A stretch of DNA of 64,000 nt from contig CAKJVC010000008.1 in assembly GCA_918026815.1 (NCBI GenBank), positions 248,001 to 312,000 on the forward strand, written 5' to 3'. The position numbers and the translations under genes are program-made. Each line of letters opens with the position of its first letter. Position 1 is the first letter of the stretch. This document shows positions 59,528 to 64,000 of this stretch, piece by piece. A model generated the notes under the pieces. That model was not told the DNA's origin and searched no databases. It saw only the letters and a program-made list of their open reading frames with translations. This DNA is from Chalara sp. BL73. Its lineage: Eukaryota; Ascomycota; Leotiomycetes; Helotiales.

Positions 59528-60386
59528 ATGGAGAATCTCCATGCTCCTACGGTGCCTTCAGGGCCAATAACTGGACCGTCTACGAATGGAGTTCATGTGA
59601 ACGCACAATCCTTTGGACAGCTCCAAGCTAAGAAGGATAATATAGAAGCTGAAATTAAAGCCCTTAGCAGCGTACTAGACTCAGTGGGTATCTCTGTATT
59701 GTCAAATATGACACCGCGGGGGCTGTCTGACAATCAATAGCATGGGGTTGATATGAATACTAGGCTGGTTACACCTGATGGATTCCCTCGGGCGGACCTA
59801 GATGTGGCACAAAGTACATAAATTTTCCTCCCTTCAGCATGTAACTCTTCTGACGGCTCCTAGTTCGAACCACACGATCGCGCATTATCCACCTCCGAAA
59901 TGACTATAAGGCTTTGATGACCGTTATTGAGAAGCACATTCATGAGCACTTCGCGAGATTGGCAGAGGAAGGCCAGACAGATGAACCAGCAACAAACGGA
60001 CTCCAGCAGAATGGGGAGGTACTGTCTCTGCCAGCAGTCGTACAGCCTTTAGGACCTCCTTTCGCAAGGGTCAACAGTGTAGTAGCAGGAAGCCCAGCAG
60101 ATACTGCGGGCCTGAGAGCGAATGACGAGATACGGAATTTCGGATATGTCGATATTGCAAATCACAACGGGTTGAGTAGGGTTGGGGAATGCGTCCAAGG
60201 AAATGAGGGTGTATGTCTATCGCCCAAATTATGTTTGAGGAGATTGCTGACCTTCCATAGCAAAACATTCTGGTCAAAGTATCCCGCCTTATAGAGGGCC
60301 GAAGACAAGAGTTGCAGCTGACCTTAACACCGCGAAGAGATTGGGGAGGTCGCGGCCTGCTGGGCTGCCATATCCTACCAGTATGA
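59528..60386 (+). CDS. NAS2: 26S proteasome assembly chaperone Nas2/PSMD9 (p27)
   Basis: Four exons, 59528-59683, 59741-59813, 59864-60210 and 60261-60386, give 233 aa. The N-terminal coiled region contains LQAKKDNIEAEIKALSSVLD, then the diagnostic GVDMNTRLVTPDGFPRADLD and the basic RSRIIHLRNDYKALM. A PDZ domain at about residues 130-225 has PFARVNSVVAGSPADTAGLR and ends with LLGCHILPV. The protein binds the Rpt5 C-terminus during assembly of the proteasome base. The last intron (50 nt, GTATGT donor) falls inside the PDZ. Confidence 0.9.
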
Positions 60387-61122
60387 GCTGCCTTTGACTT
60401 GTTGCTTGGGGTGCTTGGAGAAAAATGATCCTGCTTCTAGCGATGGCGTTGGTGGGAAATCTGTGAAAATCTGTGACGGGTGATCAAGATGTCAATAAGA
60501 AGTTTAGCTGGCACCTCCTAGGCATGGAAATTATACCAAATAGGACCATCGTTCCTATTTGTCGAATTCTTTGGCACTTCGCTGTATCCACTCTATGCTT
60601 GTAGATTGTGGCCGTCGCAAAAATGACGTTATACGATATCCAAGCTCAAAGAATGCCAAGGGAAGGGATTTCCACCGTGCGAAAACCATTAAATCTATAT
60701 TTGTAGGATAAAAAACAGGTTAGATACTTATCAATGATAGATCTGAGTATATTGTATCTCGTCAGGTAGCCATATTGACAACAGACAATATGCCAAAATT
60801 GCCCAAGGCAGCATTAGGTATCAACTTAGATAGGCAATGGTCATGTGACTCACTAGCTTAAAAGTTTGCGGCTGCCATCAACAACCCACCTCTTGCAAAA
60901 CATCTCACGTCGTCGACCAAGATACAAAGCGCAAAATCGTCACTGCGAAACAAAAGGTACCTGTCGTTTCTCCGCACTCATTGTCAAAGACTTGGTTTCA
61001 CTCGCCTGGACGCACACGCGCCAACAAGCAGCAAGACATGCTAACATCTTATCGCACTACAGACACAACCTTACTTTTCTGCTGTTTACCCACCCTCATA
61101 CCATATCAAAATACCAGCAACC
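60387..61122. other. Intergenic, Ran promoter and leader
   Basis: No gene. The last 120 nt are C/A-rich leader of the Ran gene. Confidence 0.5.
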
Positions 61123-62040
61123 ATGGCTGCACCCACCCCAACTTTCAAGCTCGTCCTTGTCGGTGATGGAGGAACTGGAAAGGTGCGTAAATGGATATTG
61201 CGAACATATTATGGGCAACAGAGATTGATGGCATCCCGCCACCTTCATTCCAGGCGCCAGCGAATGTTCATAACAAAGACATAGTGCTAACAACTACGCA
61301 GACCACTTTCGTCAAGCGCCACTTGACTGGAGAGTTCGAGAAAAAGTATATCGCAACCCTTGGTGTTGAGGTCCACCCTCTTGGATTTAGCACGGTATGC
61401 CAACACAACAATAATACTGAGGGCTTTACTAACAGGTGTAGAACTTGGGACAGATCCAGTTCGACGTCTGGGATACTGCCGGACAAGAGAAGTTTGGAGG
61501 TCTTCGTGATGGATACTACATCAACGGCCAATGCGGTATCATCATGTTTGATGTGACTTCCCGCATTACCTACAAGAACGTCCCCAACTGGCATCGTAAG
61601 TCGTGGAGATTTCTTAGGCATGTCTCGCGACGAGTACTAATTTATATACACAGGTGACTTGGTTCGTGTATGTGAAAATATTCCCATTGTCCTCACCGGA
61701 AACAAGGTCGACGTGAAGGAGCGAAAGGTCAAGGCCAAGACGATCACCTTCCACCGCAAGAAGAATCTTCAATACTACGATATCTCCGCTAAGTCCAACT
61801 ACAATTTCGAGAAACCTTTCTTGTGGTTGGCACGAAAGCTCGTTGGTAACCCAACATTGGTAAGTCCCGCAATTATCCTTCCCAGTATAGCAACTAATCA
61901 TGCATCAGGAATTTGTTGCCGCTCCTGCCCTTGCCCCACCCGAGGTTCAGGTTGATCAAGCCCTTCTTGACCAATACACCAAGGAGATGACCGAAGCTGC
62001 TAATATGCCACTCCCAGACGAGGATGACGCCGACTTGTAA
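61123..62040 (+). CDS. GSP1: GTP-binding nuclear protein Ran
   Basis: Five exons: 61123-61182, 61302-61394, 61442-61595, 61654-61859 and 61909-62040. The product is 214 aa, close to other Ran proteins. The P-loop GDGGTGKTTF is split by intron 1 (119 nt) after the lysine. Switch II is [11 protein letters not shown]; the NKVD and [13 protein letters not shown] base-recognition motifs follow; the acidic C-terminal end DEDDADL is the Ran-specific switch. It powers nuclear import and export and spindle assembly. An in-frame stop would arise if the upstream acceptor of intron 2 (CTAACAG at 61435) were used instead of GTGTAG. Confidence 0.95.
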
Positions 62041-63326
62041 AGGAGCCAAGTTTGGAAATTTCTTGCGGTCACTTTAGCAGCATCTTAGAAAGAATGTTCT
62101 TTTTCTCGGCGATTTTTGCATTTTAGTTGAGCGGTCTTGCGGATAAGGGCAGGCGAATAGCCGTACCATCTGTATCTCAAGGCTGAGTTATCCTCATCAG
62201 TTGTAGGCTTTGAGAATGGGATGGACAGAATCGAGCGACGGACAACATTCGGGGTATTAGAGAACCTCAATTCCTACTGCTATAGCAGTTTATGTAGCTA
62301 GACCATAAAAGCACGGCACTTCCACCAACTCATCACCATCTGATCTGCTGTGATTTTATATGATTATTTGCCAGGTTTTCGGAGGGGGCAACAAGATCAG
62401 CTCTTATAGGTGGGGGGATCTTCATACATCATCGCTGGCGCACCTCTTTACTGATAAGGTCAGTACTTGGTGTGATAGCTTTCTAGCGATGATCATTGTA
62501 TACGAAGTGGTAAAGTATTTACTGTGTGTAGTGGAACGCCTTATTGACTAGATGATCTCGCCAAAGTCAGGAGAAATATTATAGTACCAGTACATTGATT
62601 AATGGAACCTGGCATTTCCGGCTATTCACATCACGGAAGTTCTAACAATCTTTCAGAGAATCTCGTATACATTGCTCTCAGGAACCCGCTTTGTATTACT
62701 ATCATTTAATGAGACTGAGCCCATGCTCACGATAAGCATGCTTTTCGTCTTGTTCATGTCTCCCCAACTTTGTCAGACAACATGGCACAGGGACGTCAAT
62801 AATGAGCCTTAAAGAATAAGCAGTAAAAAATTGTCGGAGGCAGAAAGCTAGTAGATTAACCTGTAGTCTTTATTATTATAGTTGGAATCAGATCCGACCT
62901 GAAGATACTATTTTCGAGTCCAAGTCCGGTACATCCAACATCATACACGACAGGAGCTTACCTAAAAAGGTCGCTCTTAGCCCGAGAATGGCTCACATTT
63001 AGGACTAGGTAAAACAAGGTGGTATGATCCAAATCTGACTGTCAGATGTAAGGCAAAGGTAAAAATATATTACAAATCGATTTGAAACAAAGTGGTTGCG
63101 CTGTAAATATTGATATTGTTCTGCTTTTGGCAAGCTCTCTCGCTTGGCCCGTCGCGTCGTCGCCCACGATCATTCTGAAGACGCGTTCAACCACATCTTT
63201 CCTCAACCTAATTGCCTACATCAATTGGTGTTGGATGATTTGCCTATTCTTTCAGTGCATTGTGATTAAATTTCACTTTAGAATTACTTCATATTACACA
63301 TAGGCATACTATAAATATCAGCTAAA
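62041..63326. other. Intergenic
   Basis: No supported gene. Only small ORFs; AT-rich throughout, with leader of the homeobox gene at the right end. Confidence 0.5.
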
Positions 63327-64000
63327 ATGTCCGATCCAGTACTACCTCCCCCTCGCTCGTCTTCAGTGCCAGATGGAGACCGCTCCGACTCTAGCAATTA
63401 TGAAGCTGATACAGATATATCTCTGAATCAATCCACCGATTCGACGTCCCAGCAAGATGATGCTGCTAGAAAAGGCAACAGGATAGACGGCAAACAGAAG
63501 AGAAAGAGGACTAGGTATGATATGCCTTGCGCGGAAAGATACCTTTCTTCTGGGAACCCAATCAGCTAATTTTGGGTTTCCACAGCACCAGAGATCAGGC
63601 CATACTCGAGGCAGAGTATAAAGAAAATCCGAAACCAAGTAAAGCTGCGCGTGCCATCATCGTGGAAAAGGTGGATTTGAATGAGAAAGAAGTGCAGGTA
63701 CGTATTTCTAGGCGTTCGATGACTGGCCGATCCCCCCAACGCGTCTTGTATGATATATTAACGCGAACATAGATATGGTTCCAAAATCGCCGGCAGATTA
63801 ACCGGAGAAAGTCGCGACCACTGCTGCCTCACGAAGTTGCAGCTTTTGGCCTAGGAGGTATGGCGGCTCTGTCTTCGGATTCCGCATCGTCTTTGCATCA
63901 CAATAGCAGCCAGAGCTCGGACGATTCAATAACAGCGCCTTTGAACTCTGAGCCGGATGGGCCCACCAGCAGTCATGACAAGGATATTGTAAGCACATTG
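63327..64000 (+). CDS. Homeobox transcription factor, truncated by window end
   Basis: Exons 63327-63514, 63586-63697 and 63773 onward; the third runs off the window. A Ser/Asp-rich N-terminus is followed by a homeodomain: basic arm KQKRKRTRSTRDQAILEAEY, helix 2 with KPSKAARAIIVEKV, helix 3 IWFQNRRQINRRKSR. The WFQNRR core is intact. The FQNRRQ(N/I)RRKS form with the short spacing is that of Yox1/Yhp1-like fungal factors that repress cell-cycle and M/G1 genes. Introns fall at the arm and before helix 3. Residues after RPLLPHEV are Ser-rich, with the C-terminus not visible. Confidence 0.88.

Overview
The window looks like a gene-rich nuclear contig from a filamentous ascomycete (Pezizomycotina). 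Most genes carry several short introns of about 45-70 nt with GT-AG ends, often with a visible branch-point-like CTAAC or CTAAT. Both strands are used with no operon-like packing. The proteins are recognisably fungal: a PTH11-type rhodopsin-like receptor, a Mutator-like transposon with a SWIM finger, low-complexity fungal proteins and a fungal P450. A member of the Leotiomycetes is my guess from protein resemblance and is not proven by the sequence.

Layout. Bases 1-13 kb: weak ORFs, PEX4 (peroxisomal E2 enzyme), an Anp1/Mnn9-type mannosyltransferase with a GC-AG intron, a basic Ser/Pro-rich protein and a secreted Pro-rich protein. 13-24 kb: a large disordered fungal protein, a conserved 569-aa protein of unknown function, and a Yra1/ALY mRNA-export adaptor with one unusually long intron. 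24-36 kb: a seven-exon PTH11-like membrane protein, a seven-exon P450, a membrane-anchored pepsin-fold protein that has lost both catalytic aspartates, and a signal-peptide-bearing repeat protein. 36-48 kb: a small hypothetical gene head-to-head with a 6-phosphogluconate-dehydrogenase-like gene, a 2EXR/F-box-like gene, Polo kinase, OPA3-like, a conserved small protein and an Rtc3/SBDS-N protein. 49.6-52.8 kb: a complete Mutator-like element (49801-52381, 9-bp target duplication, about 73-bp inverted repeats) inserted in the coding exon of a conserved small membrane protein. 55-64 kb: an eight-exon RhoGEF, the proteasome chaperone Nas2/PSMD9, Ran GTPase and the 5' part of a homeobox gene cut by the window edge.

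Most genes are independent housekeeping or cell-biology genes: cell cycle and polarity (Polo kinase, RhoGEF, Ran), mRNA export (Yra1), proteostasis (PEX4, Nas2) and wall/secretory functions (mannosyltransferase, pseudoprotease, repeat protein). I see no biosynthetic cluster, CRISPR array, viral genome or convincing tRNA/rRNA gene. The strongest discoveries are the transposon-disrupted gene, the transposase reading-frame break at a T8 tract, the dense motif and hairpin architecture of the element ends, the catalytically dead aspartic protease fold and the long Yra1 intron with a decoy acceptor. Exon coordinates were deduced by hand from splice signals and reading-frame continuity; no transcript evidence or database search was available.
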